From NCBI RefSeq assembly GCF_016919725.2, contig NZ_JAJERH010000001.1, positions 62,001-126,000 on the forward strand: a stretch of DNA of 64,000 nucleotides. The letters are read 5' to 3'. Within the stretch, counting starts at the first letter, position 1. The number at the start of each line of letters is the position of its first letter. This DNA is from Virgibacillus sp. AGTR (GTDB taxonomy: Bacteria > Bacillota > Bacilli > Bacillales > Amphibacillaceae). Under the pieces are notes generated by a model. It made no database searches, had not been told where the DNA came from, and worked only from the letters and a program-made list of their open reading frames with translations. Position numbers and translations under genes: made by a program. This document shows, piece by piece, positions 8,088 through 17,126 of the stretch.

Positions 8088-10814
8088 TTATTTTACGTCA
8101 TCTAACTTATTCTCAATGCTTGTCATTATTTTTGCTGCCTCTTCCCAATTTCCAGCCGATAATGCCGCTTGATAAGCATCAAACAACTCTACTATTTCTT
8201 GCAGTTTTTGTTCAGAAGAATCAGTAATCCCTTCACCTTCCTTGGATTTTTTATCATTTTGACCTTCTTCCACTACCCGATTTGGACCAATATATTGAAG
8301 TATCTTATCCAATGCTTTATCAAAGGTTGCTTCCATAACAATATGGTCATCATATGCCATTACAATTTGCTTCACTTCAGGTAAAGAAGTAGCATTTGAG
8401 GATTCAATATAAATTGGCTCTACATACAACATTGTATCTTCAATCGGAATTGCTAATAGGTTTCCTCGAATGACTTCTGATCCTCCCTGCGACCATAAAT
8501 TCAATTTTTGGGAAATGGTGCTATCTTGATTAATTCTATTCTCGATTTGTTGTGGCCCATAGCTGTTTTTCTGCTTAGGGAAACGATACACAAGCATTTC
8601 TCCATAGTTTTCTCCATCGTTTCGTACACCCATCCACGCAATCATATTTTGCCGATTCTTTGGAGTATATGGCATCATAAGCATGAACTCTTCTTCTTCA
8701 TACTCTGGCAATTTCATCGTGATATAATAGGGCTCTATTTCAATATCTTCATTGTAATATTTCTCCGTTGGAAATTGCCAATAATCCTCCCTGTTGTAAA
8801 ATACTTCTAAATTAGTCATATGATATGTTCCATACATTTTTGCTTGAATGGTAAATAATCTTTCTGGATATCGAAAATGCGAACGAACGTCTTCTGGTAT
8901 TTCCTCTGTAAATAGATCTGGAAACATCTTCGCATATGTTTGTAATAATGGATCTTCTTTATCAACCATATAAAAATTAACTTCTCCAGTATACGCGTCA
9001 ATTACTACTTTTACTGCATTCCGAATATAATTTTCATTTCCTACATGTGGTTTGGCATACGGATAATTTTCCGCAGTTATATAAGCATCAATCATCCATG
9101 CAAGACTACCATTCTCTCTCACAAAAATATAGGGATCCTTGTCGTATTGAAAGAATGGAGCAATCCGTTCAACACGATCCATAATATTTCTCGTTTGTAA
9201 AATCTGACTTTCACTTGTTATCTGGTCAGAAACAAACATACGAAATGATCCTTCTTGTAACGAAAATAGAAGTCGATTGATTCCAGATAAAGAGATACCG
9301 CTATTGGCAGCAAATCGATTGGATACATTCTCATCGCCGGAAGGATAATCAAATTCATCCTTCTTACTATTCACGATGACATTATCGTAATCTTGTTCCC
9401 CAAAATAAATTTGCGGACGAGTAATATCTATATCTCCTTTTGGAGGAAGGTTTTTCACCATATACTCAGGCTGACCTTGTTCGGTAACTTGATTTACCTG
9501 ACTCATAGCAACACCATAACCATGTGTATACCGGAGTTTTTGATTTACCCATGTTTTAGCCTGTGAAGGTAAGTCTACCGTACTCAATTCCCTCGCTCCG
9601 ATAAACACTTGCTGGTACTCCCCGTTAATCTCATACCGATCAATGTCGATATTATTAAATTTATAGTAAGTCCTAAATGTTTGTAATTGATTATAAATAT
9701 CTAGTAATGGTCTTGAATCATTGACTCTGACATTGTCTAGCGTTAACTTATTCCTATCAACCATTGCTTCAGTCAATGATTGATTAGCTGGATGCTCTCG
9801 CTCATCAATTCTTTCTAATTGATAGGCTGCTCTGGTATATTCCAAATTATGCTTTAGATATGGTGACTCCTTAGAGAATTCGTTTGGAGACACAATAAAT
9901 TGTTGAACACCGACAGAAGCTAACTGCGCTACAATGACGAGCCCTAGATAACCAGCTATGGGGATTATCATCTGATAATATTTCCGACGATATAAAGCAC
10001 TAACCATCCATACTGTTCCAATTACAGCAGTACCAGCTAAAATATAAGATGCCGGAATGTTTACGAGTTTATCAGTATAACTTAACCCATGTACAGCACT
10101 TTCTTGAAACAAATTAACTTGATTGGTTAACATGGATTCATAAGGCTGCAATAAATGGTGACTTGCCAAAAGAAGTCCGATCATACCTAATGTAATCCCC
10201 ATATGAAGCTGTGCTGAACGGCTCATTTGATATAAATGAAAAAAGGAATAGAAACCAATCTCAATTACTAAATAGAAAATACTTAACCCTAGTAAAATGT
10301 ATACAATCATTTTAATGAATGGCAAGACAAACATATAAAAGGAAATATCCATGTTAAAATACGGGTCATTTAATCCAAATGAGGATTGATTTACCATTTT
10401 CAGTAAAGGCTCCCACCCTATTCCTTGTACAATCATACTACCTACCGCACCGAATACAAGTGATATGGACGCCATTAATAATCTGCTCTGCTTCAGGTTT
10501 TCGATCATCGATGGTAGCTGATTATCGTGGAAATGACTAAGGTAGGAATTTCTTATCCATGAAATAGTAATATATGTAAGTATAAAGAAGAGGATAAATC
10601 CAAGAATACCGAGTATGACTTTACTGCCAATAATGGTTGTAAAAATACTACCAAATTGAAGTGAATCCATCCATATATAGTCAATAATCCATTGAAAGCT
10701 TATTAAACCAAGCGATAGGAGGATAATGATTATACCAAGAAATATCGCAAATCCAGTCCCAACACGTCTCCACTTTTTTGATTTTACTGTTTCCTTTTGT
10801 TCGTTATATTCCAA
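8088..10814 (-). CDS. UPF0182 family large membrane protein
   Basis: 908-residue protein of the UPF0182 (COG1615) family, the expected length. The start is a TTG at 10812-10814, chosen because AGGGGG lies upstream and no ATG is nearby. Residues 1 to about 330 hold several (about seven) membrane helices, the first at about 18-38. The rest is a large soluble, probably extracytoplasmic domain with family-typical stretches (FTIQAKMYGTYHMTN, MMPYTPKNRQNMIAWM) and a charged C-terminal tail. The biochemical function is not known for the family. It appears as a single gene with its own flanking non-coding DNA. Confidence 0.9.
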   Translation of the reverse strand: MEYNEQKETVKSKKWRRVGTGFAIFLGIIIILLSLGLISFQWIIDYIWMDSLQFGSIFTTIIGSKVILGILGFILFFILTYITISWIRNSYLSHFHDNQLPSMIENLKQSRLLMASISLVFGAVGSMIVQGIGWEPLLKMVNQSSFGLNDPYFNMDISFYMFVLPFIKMIVYILLGLSIFYLVIEIGFYSFFHLYQMSRSAQLHMGITLGMIGLLLASHHLLQPYESMLTNQVNLFQESAVHGLSYTDKLVNIPASYILAGTAVIGTVWMVSALYRRKYYQMIIPIAGYLGLVIVAQLASVGVQQFIVSPNEFSKESPYLKHNLEYTRAAYQLERIDEREHPANQSLTEAMVDRNKLTLDNVRVNDSRPLLDIYNQLQTFRTYYKFNNIDIDRYEINGEYQQVFIGARELSTVDLPSQAKTWVNQKLRYTHGYGVAMSQVNQVTEQGQPEYMVKNLPPKGDIDITRPQIYFGEQDYDNVIVNSKKDEFDYPSGDENVSNRFAANSGISLSGINRLLFSLQEGSFRMFVSDQITSESQILQTRNIMDRVERIAPFFQYDKDPYIFVRENGSLAWMIDAYITAENYPYAKPHVGNENYIRNAVKVVIDAYTGEVNFYMVDKEDPLLQTYAKMFPDLFTEEIPEDVRSHFRYPERLFTIQAKMYGTYHMTNLEVFYNREDYWQFPTEKYYNEDIEIEPYYITMKLPEYEEEEFMLMMPYTPKNRQNMIAWMGVRNDGENYGEMLVYRFPKQKNSYGPQQIENRINQDSTISQKLNLWSQGGSEVIRGNLLAIPIEDTMLYVEPIYIESSNATSLPEVKQIVMAYDDHIVMEATFDKALDKILQYIGPNRVVEEGQNDKKSKEGEGITDSSEQKLQEIVELFDAYQAALSAGNWEEAAKIMTSIENKLDDVK

Positions 10815-10921
10815 GCGCTAACCCCCTGAGAAAACTATTTCTTATATTGTAGCAAACTTCACAAGCACTATCTTCTTTTACGTGAATAATTGCTAAATGT
10901 TTCATTATTTTTATGCTAAAG

Positions 10922-10955
10922 CAAAAAAAGCACAAGTCCAAAAAGACTTCGTGCT
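10922..10955 (-). terminator. Terminator of the ArsR/SRPBCC operon
   Basis: Hairpin AGCACAAGTC / GACTTCGTGCT (one-base bulge), loop of six, followed on the minus strand by seven T residues. The stem begins at the stop codon of the SRPBCC gene. Confidence 0.75.
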
Positions 10956-11436
10956 ATTTATCCCTAGCTACTTGTTGTTCAAGGCTGATAAACATGAGAT
11001 TCCATCCATGTTTATACTGCTCTTTATATGATTTTTTCTCCTTCTCCATATCCTCAGCTTCCCAGCCTATCTCATGTGGAATATTTATAAATTGCGTGAA
11101 TATCATTTCACAACCAGACTCAACTTCTTTCAGCTCTACCTTAATTTTATCCACTGATTCACTAAATTGCGGCATCTGAAATGTAAATACAATTTTTTTC
11201 GGCTCTTCAATCTCTAAGTACTTACCTATCGCTCGATAGTCCTTACCATCCCGGTGATCAACAATTTCCCATGTCCCACCGACAACTGAATGATTTGTAC
11301 ATACTTTATTTGACCCAGAAGTAGTAAACAGCCATCTTTTCATACAGTTTGGATCAAGCCAAGCATCGAATACCCTTTCTGGCCGTACAGAAAATTGACG
11401 CTTCATTTGTAATGTAACTTGTGATTCACTCGCCAT
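10954..11436 (-). CDS. SRPBCC (AHSA1-like) domain protein
   Basis: 160 residues. The start at 11436 is preferred over an ATG 21 nt upstream because TTAGGAGGGG lies immediately before it. The sequence fits an Aha1/START-like SRPBCC fold: RPERVFDAWLDPNCMKRWLF at the N-terminus, GGTWEIVDHRDGKDYRAIG in the middle, and a final helix GWNLMFISLEQQVA. These proteins bind hydrophobic ligands and are often encoded directly behind an ArsR-type repressor, as here (ArsR ends at 11447, 10 nt upstream). Ligand and enzymatic role are unknown. Confidence 0.85.
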   Translation of the reverse strand: MASESQVTLQMKRQFSVRPERVFDAWLDPNCMKRWLFTTSGSNKVCTNHSVVGGTWEIVDHRDGKDYRAIGKYLEIEEPKKIVFTFQMPQFSESVDKIKVELKEVESGCEMIFTQFINIPHEIGWEAEDMEKEKKSYKEQYKHGWNLMFISLEQQVARDK

Positions 11437-11446
11437 TTCTCCCCTC

Positions 11447-11782
11447 CTAACACTCATCGTTATTTAGTTCTATTTCCAATTTATCAAATTGACTGTTCCA
11501 CAGGTCCTCATAGAAACGCAGCCATTCTCTAGCTACAGAAAGTCCTTCTAACTGAATACTACAGCTATGAATACGGCCTTTGACATGACGATTTACTAAC
11601 CCTGCCTTTTCCAATACCTTGATATGCTTGGAAATAGCTGCCAAAGAAATAGGAAAAGGTTTAGATAACTCCGATATGGTACAAGGATGGGCTGCTATTA
11701 AACGTATTATCTTCCGTCGAGTAGGATCAGCCAATGCGTGAAAAACATGATCTAATTTTGCTTCCTGCTGCTTAACGACCAT
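11447..11782 (-). CDS. ArsR-family winged-helix repressor
   Basis: 111 residues with an ArsR-type winged helix: DHVFHALADPTRRKIIRLIA, then the recognition-helix region LAAISKHIKVLEKAGLV and wing HVKGRIHSC. There is no CXC metal site in the alpha-3 helix, so it is probably not a classical metal sensor. This subfamily pairs with SRPBCC genes. GAGGGA precedes the ATG. It lies between a VOC gene (upstream) and the SRPBCC gene (downstream) in one operon. Two palindromes at 12210-12278 are the most likely binding sites. Confidence 0.88.
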   Translation of the reverse strand: MVVKQQEAKLDHVFHALADPTRRKIIRLIAAHPCTISELSKPFPISLAAISKHIKVLEKAGLVNRHVKGRIHSCSIQLEGLSVAREWLRFYEDLWNSQFDKLEIELNNDEC

Positions 11783-11795
11783 CGTAATCCCTCAT

Positions 11796-12194
11796 TCATT
11801 TACTATTTAAGTTTAGTTGCCAAGATACCCCAAATTTATCGTCTATCCAAGCAAACTTCTCACTAAACGGATAGCTGTCAAGTGGCATAAGCACTTGCCC
11901 TTCCTTAGAAAGTTCGTGAAAAGCATTCTCTATTTCTTGGTTTGACTCACACGCTACAAACAAAGAGATACCAGGTGTAAAAGACCATTCATGTTTAACA
12001 ACACTATCACTACACATAAACGTTTGATCATTAATGATAAAAGTCGCTTGATGTACAGTTCCTTCTCTGCCAACTTCGCCCTTTCCATAGCGTATAATTT
12101 CCTTAATTTCTGATTGTCTAAATATAGACGTATAAATATTCATTGCCTCTTCTGCATTACCTGAAAATGTTAAAAAGGGAGTTACTTTTCCCAT
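11796..12194 (-). CDS. VOC-superfamily (PhnB-like) protein
   Basis: 132 residues starting MGKVTPFLTFSGNAEEAMNI. The start at 12194 follows GAAGGAAAC and fits the family start; a longer frame to 12281 would cross the operator palindrome. Motifs typical of the PhnB/YcgJ-like glyoxalase-fold group are present: AEEAMNIYTSIF, a central strand VHQATFIINDQTFMCSD and the C-terminal KFGVSWQLN. Such proteins bind a metal or a small ligand, but the substrate is rarely known. It is the first gene of the VOC-ArsR-SRPBCC operon (13 nt before arsR). Confidence 0.85.
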   Translation of the reverse strand: MGKVTPFLTFSGNAEEAMNIYTSIFRQSEIKEIIRYGKGEVGREGTVHQATFIINDQTFMCSDSVVKHEWSFTPGISLFVACESNQEIENAFHELSKEGQVLMPLDSYPFSEKFAWIDDKFGVSWQLNLNSK

Positions 12195-12209
12195 GTTTCC
12201 TTCATTCCT

Positions 12210-12278
12210 TTCTTTATTATTTAACCAATTAGTTAAATAATAAAGAATAGCCATCAAATAGTCAACCGAATGGTTAAA
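12210..12278. promoter_or_regulatory. Pair of operator-like palindromes upstream of the VOC-ArsR-SRPBCC operon
   Basis: First site: 16-bp perfect inverted repeat with a 6-nt centre at 12210-12247; the core reads TTAACCAATTAGTTAA. Second site: TCAACCGAATGGTTAA at 12262-12277, nearly palindromic. Centres are about 41 bp apart, close to four helical turns. Both share the core AACC-N4-GTT/GGTT. Placement just upstream of the first gene suggests autoregulation by the ArsR protein. Confidence 0.6.
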
Positions 12279-12330
12279 CATTATTTTTTACACCTTAAAT
12301 AGTGATTTTGATACCTTTTTTGAATTATAG

Positions 12331-12360
12331 TTCTATTAAAAACGATATCTAGCATAGAAT
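12331..12360 (+). promoter_or_regulatory. Sigma-E-like promoter of spoIIP
   Basis: TTCTATT (12331-12337), 15-nt spacer, CATAGAAT (12353-12360). The -10 matches the sigma-E consensus CATACAAT at seven of eight positions; the -35 is a weaker match. The ATG of spoIIP is 31 nt downstream. B. subtilis spoIIP is sigma-E dependent, which supports the call. Confidence 0.5.
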
Positions 12361-12391
12361 CTAGAAAGAATAGGAAAGGCTGATTTCTATC

Positions 12392-13519
12392 ATGAATCTA
12401 AAAAACACACTACTAACATCGGTTATTAGTACAGTCATATTACTTCTGCTTGTGGCTTTTATGACTCTACCAAAAATTCATGCTGATCTCTTTCATGTAC
12501 CATTGATAAGTAAAATCACGGAGTCAACTATTTTTTCAGATGCCTTGCTTTTTATAATGAGTACGGAAATACCTCAATTGGATAATCATTTGGAGGAAAA
12601 TGGTATGGAAACTCCAAAGTTTTCACGATTACTTTTTGAAGGAACATCAGGGATTACACCTAACAATTTTAACAGCCTGCTAAACCTAGAGTTGCCGGGA
12701 TTAACTGCTTATTCCAATAATATTTATACGGCAGGAGCAGACAAAAATAGCACAAATATACCAATGGAATCTCCACCTCCTGATTTTGAAGATTTGCTAA
12801 AGGAAGATTCAAATAATAAAAAAACGGAGCAACCCAACGAGGAAAGTGATGATAAAGATAACGCGGAAATATTTATCTATCATAGTCATAGTTGGGAAGC
12901 TTTCCTACCTTTATTAGGAGATTCAAAGAAAAAACCTAGTGATGCATCAAGTACCGATAATAGTAAAAATATTGTAATGGTGGGCTCTTTATTAACAGAG
13001 CAATTAGAAAAACAGGGAATAACTACATTTCACGATACAACGAATGTAACAGCAGAATTACACAAAAAAGGGTGGGATTATTATGATTCGTATAAATATT
13101 CACGTCAAACCATCGAAGAAGTAATGGCATCCAACAATCATGTAAATTATCTAATCGATATTCATCGTGATGCACAACGAAAAGAAAAAACTACTATTAA
13201 TGTTCATGGAAAAAATTACGCCAAACTCTATTTCATTGTAGGGGTAGAACACAAGAAATACAAAGAAAACTTAAAATTTGTTGAAGCATTAAACGATCGT
13301 CTAAAAGAAAAATATCCAGGAATTAGTCGCGGTATCTATTTAAAAGATAAGTCAGAAGGAAATGGTATTTATAACCAAGATCTCTCTGCAAAATCTATTC
13401 TAATTGAGGTCGGCGGCGTCGATAATAACAAGGAAGAACTTAGCAATACAACAGAAGCATTAGCTGAAGTTATCAGTGATTATCATATGAATGCAGAAAA
13501 GGTAAATGCTGACGGTTAG
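12392..13519 (+). CDS. spoIIP: Stage II sporulation protein P
   Basis: 375 residues. An N-terminal membrane anchor (about residues 7-25) is followed by a low-complexity Asn/Glu/Lys linker and the SpoIIP amidase/endopeptidase domain. Zinc/active-site motifs are visible: FIYHSHSWEAFLP (the family HTHxxE-type motif, with Ser for Thr), LIDIHRD, and the final ILIEVGG with the conserved Glu. SpoIIP cleaves peptidoglycan cross-links and stem peptides together with SpoIID and SpoIIM during engulfment. AGGAAAGG lies upstream and a sigma-E-like promoter at 12331-12360. It is shorter than many SpoIIP proteins and has no gpr neighbour, so it may be a second paralogue rather than the main gene. Confidence 0.88.
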   Translation: MNLKNTLLTSVISTVILLLLVAFMTLPKIHADLFHVPLISKITESTIFSDALLFIMSTEIPQLDNHLEENGMETPKFSRLLFEGTSGITPNNFNSLLNLELPGLTAYSNNIYTAGADKNSTNIPMESPPPDFEDLLKEDSNNKKTEQPNEESDDKDNAEIFIYHSHSWEAFLPLLGDSKKKPSDASSTDNSKNIVMVGSLLTEQLEKQGITTFHDTTNVTAELHKKGWDYYDSYKYSRQTIEEVMASNNHVNYLIDIHRDAQRKEKTTINVHGKNYAKLYFIVGVEHKKYKENLKFVEALNDRLKEKYPGISRGIYLKDKSEGNGIYNQDLSAKSILIEVGGVDNNKEELSNTTEALAEVISDYHMNAEKVNADG

Positions 13520-13557
13520 TAGAAATGTATTTTCTATAAGGGCTCTTCACGTTTCTC

Positions 13558-13588
13558 AGGCTATCGAAAATCTCGATAGCCTATTTTT
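13558..13588 (+). terminator. Terminator of spoIIP
   Basis: Perfect 10-bp stem AGGCTATCGA / TCGATAGCCT, 5-nt loop, followed by ATTTTTG. It lies 39 nt after the spoIIP stop. Confidence 0.85.
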
Positions 13589-13735
13589 GCAGGTTTTCCT
13601 ACTTTTCTATCCCTTAGCATCTCGCTTAAAAGCAAAGGAAGATTTCTTCAATAGAAACAAGCGTTCCTCCATCTATTTTTATCAAGCGATATATCTAATA
13701 ATTCCCGCTACATATTTTATAATTTAATAAAATTA

Positions 13736-13762
13736 CGAAACTTTTCCCTATTTTACTACGTA
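13736..13762 (+). promoter_or_regulatory. Sigma-W-type promoter of yuaF-floT
   Basis: CGAAAC at 13736-13741 and CGTA at 13759-13762 separated by 17 nt, close to the ECF sigma-W consensus TGAAAC-N16/17-CGTA, with a T-rich start of the spacer as is usual. The yuaF start codon is about 50 nt downstream. In B. subtilis yuaF-floT is a sigma-W operon, so sequence and context agree. Confidence 0.75.
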
Positions 13763-13813
13763 TTACTATTAAAGAAAAAGTTGCATAACAACTTTATGAA
13801 GGATGTGATTCGA

Positions 13814-14359
13814 ATGTCCCTATTTGGTGCACCAATTGAGACAGTCTATTTATATGTACTTATCATAGCAGGACTCTTAACTGTTCTTTACATTTTTTTC
13901 GGAGACTTTCTCGAGGGGATTGGTGAAATTTTTCCATTCATAAATCCCGTGCTCATCTTAGCATTTATTACTTTTTTTTCAGCAGCAGGATATATCCTAG
14001 AGTCCACTACTACATTATCTAGTCTTTTTATTATAGGTTTATCTCTAGTTATAAGTCTTATTTTAGATACACTATTAAATATTTTTATTCTTATTCCCTT
14101 ATCTACAGCTGAGGAATCGTTAAGTTACACAGAAGAATCGTTAATTGGAAGAGTTGGTAAAATCATTATTCCAATTCCTGATGAAGGATATGGGGAAGTT
14201 GTTATTGAAAGTAAAAGCGGAATGATATCAAAACCTGCAACACAATATACAACAAAAGGTATGCATGAAGGCACTCAAGTATTAGTACTTGAGGTGAAAA
14301 ATGGTGTGCTCTATGTAGAACCTTATGAAGATGAATTGGAAGTCTATGAATCTGATTAA
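13814..14359 (+). CDS. yuaF: NfeD-family membrane protein YuaF
   Basis: 181 residues starting MSLFGAPIETVYLYVLI; AAGGA lies 10 nt upstream of this ATG, and an in-frame ATG 33 nt earlier lacks an RBS. Three hydrophobic helices (about residues 10-30, 38-60, 66-95) precede a C-terminal OB-fold (residues about 110-181, with GRVGKIIIPIPDEGYGEVVI). This short NfeD type is always found beside a flotillin gene; the floT start is 60 nt downstream. The pair builds flotillin membrane microdomains and responds to envelope stress. A sigma-W-type promoter precedes it. Confidence 0.88.
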   Translation: MSLFGAPIETVYLYVLIIAGLLTVLYIFFGDFLEGIGEIFPFINPVLILAFITFFSAAGYILESTTTLSSLFIIGLSLVISLILDTLLNIFILIPLSTAEESLSYTEESLIGRVGKIIIPIPDEGYGEVVIESKSGMISKPATQYTTKGMHEGTQVLVLEVKNGVLYVEPYEDELEVYESD

Positions 14360-14418
14360 CCCTACAAATCCAATTTGGAATTGTACGTTAATAATATACA
14401 TGTTGGAGGAGGAAATTT

Positions 14419-15966
14419 ATGTTTGAAGGATTTTGGATTGTTATCGGAGTTGCGGTTTTCTTATTATTAGCATTAATTGGAGTCTTTATCACAAAATACC
14501 GAACCGCTGGTCCAGACGAAGCATTAATCGTAACTGGGAGCTACCTAGGTGGGAAAAATGTTCATGTAGATGAATCAGGTAATAAGATTAAGATCATTCG
14601 AGGAGGGGGTGCCTTTGTACTACCTGTTTTCCAACAGGCGGAACCACTCAGCTTGCTTTCTAGTAAATTAGAAGTAACCACACCAGAAGTTTATACTGAA
14701 CAGGGAGTTCCTGTTATGGCAGATGGGACAGCAATTATTAAAATCGGTGGATCGATTGGAGAGATTGCAACTGCCGCAGAACAGTTTTTAGGCAAATCAA
14801 AAGAAGACAGAGAAAATGAAGCACGAGAGGTCTTAGAAGGACACTTGCGCTCCATTCTCGGGTCAATGACTGTCGAAGAAATTTACAAAAACCGTGATAA
14901 ATTCTCACAGGAAGTACAGCGTGTTGCATCTCAAGATTTAGCAAAAATGGGCTTAATCATTGTCTCATTTACTATAAAGGATGTTAAGGATAAAAATGGT
15001 TATCTTGAATCACTTGGTAAGCCCAGAATTGCGCAAGTAAAGAGAGATGCTGATATAGCTACAGCAGAAGCGGATAAGGAAACACGTATAAAACGCGCTG
15101 AAGCAGCGAAAGACGCGAAAAAGGCTGAATTAGAAAGATCTACAGAAATCGCCGAGGCAGAAAAAGTGAATCAATTGAAAACTGCTGATTATCGTAGAGA
15201 ACAGGATATTGCAAAAGCCCGAGCTGACCAAGCCTATGATTTAGAAACAGCCCGAGCAAAGCAGGAAGTAACCGAACATGAAATGGAAATAAAAATCATT
15301 GAACGTCAAAAGCAAATTGAATTGGAAGAAAAAGAAATTCAAAGACGAGAAAGACAATATGATTCTGAGGTTAAGAAGAAAGCAGACGCAGATCGTTATG
15401 CGGTAGAGCAATCAGCTATCGCCGATAAGACAAAACAAATAGCTGAGGCAGAAGCAAATCAATACCGAATTGAAGCTGAAGCCAGAGCAGATGCAGAGCG
15501 TGTAAGGGTTGATGGTCTTGCCAAGGCTGAATCTCAACGAGCACAAGGAGAATCTGAAGCAGAGGTCATCCGACTTACTGGATTAGCAGAGGCTGAGGCA
15601 AAACGTGAAATTGCAGAGGCATTTGAACAATATGGTCAAGCAGCCATATTAGATATGATAATGAAAATGCTACCAGAATATGCAAAAGAAATTGCCGCTC
15701 CACTTTCAAATATTGATAAGCTTACGGTTGTAGATACTGGAAGCAGTGGAAGTGACGGTGGTGCTAATAAGGTATCTGGATATGCTACAAACTTAATGGC
15801 AAGCTTGCAGGAATCCCTCAAAGCTTCCTCAGGTATTGATGTAAAAGAGCTATTAGAAAATATAACCGGAAAAAACAATCTTTCAGATAATACTGACTTC
15901 GAACAAATAAGGTATAGAAAAAATGACACCGAACAACAATTAGCAGAGATAGATCACAATAAGTAA
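14419..15966 (+). CDS. floT: Flotillin-like protein FloT
   Basis: 515 residues, close to B. subtilis FloT (509). An N-terminal membrane-embedded hairpin (residues 4-25) is followed by the SPFH/PHB domain (about 30-220, with GGGAFVLPVFQQAEPLSL) and a long Glu/Ala/Lys/Arg-rich coiled coil (about 220-420) with repeated EAEA-type motifs, then a C-terminal oligomerisation segment. GGAGGAGG precedes the ATG. FloT scaffolds functional membrane microdomains and affects membrane fluidity, signalling kinases and secretion. It is the second gene of the yuaF-floT operon; downstream is a repeat-rich non-coding block. Confidence 0.95.
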   Translation: MFEGFWIVIGVAVFLLLALIGVFITKYRTAGPDEALIVTGSYLGGKNVHVDESGNKIKIIRGGGAFVLPVFQQAEPLSLLSSKLEVTTPEVYTEQGVPVMADGTAIIKIGGSIGEIATAAEQFLGKSKEDRENEAREVLEGHLRSILGSMTVEEIYKNRDKFSQEVQRVASQDLAKMGLIIVSFTIKDVKDKNGYLESLGKPRIAQVKRDADIATAEADKETRIKRAEAAKDAKKAELERSTEIAEAEKVNQLKTADYRREQDIAKARADQAYDLETARAKQEVTEHEMEIKIIERQKQIELEEKEIQRRERQYDSEVKKKADADRYAVEQSAIADKTKQIAEAEANQYRIEAEARADAERVRVDGLAKAESQRAQGESEAEVIRLTGLAEAEAKREIAEAFEQYGQAAILDMIMKMLPEYAKEIAAPLSNIDKLTVVDTGSSGSDGGANKVSGYATNLMASLQESLKASSGIDVKELLENITGKNNLSDNTDFEQIRYRKNDTEQQLAEIDHNK

Positions 15967-16010
15967 TCATGTAGATATACTTAATGGATAGGAGCTTTCG
16001 CTGTTCAAAG

Positions 16011-16158
16011 ATGGGACAAAATTAACATAATTAACCCATGAGCCAAACGATAAGATACCAACCCCCGGAAGTTAGAGAGAAAATCTAATTTATGGAAGCG
16101 ATGTATCGTTGCTGAAGCCTTATCCGCAGAAAGCGTAGTATTTTGTTCGACTGATGAA
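16011..16158 (+). repeat. Dispersed intergenic repeat family 2, copy a
   Basis: Starts GGGACAAAATTAA, includes AGCCAAACGATAA and GCGATGTATCG, then CTGAAGCCTTATC and CGACTGATGAA. A diverged copy in the opposite orientation lies at 35213-35379 with GGGACGAAAC, AGCCGAACGATAA, GCGATGTATCG and CGACTGAAGAT in the same order. No reading frame. A sequence resembling an inverted version of the start, TTTGTCTCAGCCC, lies at about 16297-16309, so both repeat blocks here may form one composite element. Confidence 0.65.
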
Positions 16159-16200
16159 AGAACCTGGTTTGTGTAAACAAAGGGGGCAGAACAAACCTTG

Positions 16201-16293
16201 ATCAGTGGGGATTTTGTTTATTCCCCACTGATTGAAGTTTCACTTTATTGCTTGAACTGGCAGTCTTACTGCCAGTTATATACAAGATAAAAC
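16201..16293 (+). repeat. Dispersed intergenic repeat family 1, copy A
   Basis: Hairpin CAGTGGGGA / TTCCCCACTG, then TTCACTTTATTGCTTGA and the family 3' signature ACTGCCAGTTATAT with GATAAAA. Within it AACTGGCAGT-ctt-ACTGCCAGTT is a perfect inverted repeat. Other copies lie at 22440, 28920 and 55111, all in the same orientation. Non-coding. Confidence 0.7.
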
Positions 16294-16334
16294 ACATTTG
16301 TCTCAGCCCACTAATTTTAGTGTGTGTTTATTTC

Positions 16335-17048
16335 TCATCTTTTATCGTTTCGTGCCTTTACGATTAAGAAATGTGGTTGCTTCATTAATGTTTCATAACC
16401 TGTTGGATTCTGTTCTTTAAACTTTCGTGTTGGTTGGGGTTCAATTACTTGTTCAAGTGAGAAATAAGAAAGTGTATCGTTTAAAATAGATTGCATTGGC
16501 CTACTATATGAGTAAACATCGACGGATACCCCCGCTTTTTTCCATCTATCCTTCATTAGTTCTACTTTAAAATAATTAGTCATATGGTCTAATAAGAATT
16601 TCATCTGTGGGTGATGTACAGAAAATAATAGTAAGCCAGATGGTTTTAATATACGTTTAAATTCAACGAAGGTCTTGTGCCAATCTTTTAAGTAGTGAAG
16701 CGTTAAAGAACTAACAATGATATCATAGGAATTATCCGTAAATGGAAGTACTTCTTCTAAATCAACACAATAAGCCTGTATTGTTTCTCCCATTCTTCTC
16801 TTTGTAGCAGCTACCATTTTGGGGCTGAGATCAACTGCTGTTAGCCTCCCCCCTCTTTTCACCAATTGTTCTGTATACCAACCCGCTGCACAGCCTGCAT
16901 CCAAAACTGATTTCCCTGTTAAATCCTCAGGTACTTGCTTCAGCATAGCTGGTCTTTCATATTGGCTATTGTATAAGCTTACTTTGTCAACCTCTTGTTC
17001 ATACGCGTAGGATAATTGATCAAACGATTGTTTTATTTTGGATTTCAT
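16335..17048 (-). CDS. Class I SAM-dependent methyltransferase
   Basis: 237 residues from the ATG at 17048, which follows AAAGGGG; an ATG 18 nt earlier has no RBS. The Rossmann methyltransferase motif I is LDAGCAAGWYTE (about residues 49-60), motif II TAVDLSPKM, motif III/IV YDIIVSSLTLHYLKDW. It belongs to the Methyltransf_11/25 group of small-molecule or modification methyltransferases; the substrate cannot be told from sequence. It is convergent with floT and transcribed alone. Confidence 0.85.
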   Translation of the reverse strand: MKSKIKQSFDQLSYAYEQEVDKVSLYNSQYERPAMLKQVPEDLTGKSVLDAGCAAGWYTEQLVKRGGRLTAVDLSPKMVAATKRRMGETIQAYCVDLEEVLPFTDNSYDIIVSSLTLHYLKDWHKTFVEFKRILKPSGLLLFSVHHPQMKFLLDHMTNYFKVELMKDRWKKAGVSVDVYSYSRPMQSILNDTLSYFSLEQVIEPQPTRKFKEQNPTGYETLMKQPHFLIVKARNDKR

Positions 17049-17126
17049 TAGCACTACCCCTTTCATAACAGCCCAATGTTATAGTTAACGCGAAAAATGG
17101 AAACTATCCTTGCTTGTTTATATGAA

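Noticed and set aside
13506-13727. A 73-codon + frame after spoIIP
   Set aside because: It overlaps the spoIIP end and reads through the perfect terminator hairpin, with no RBS.
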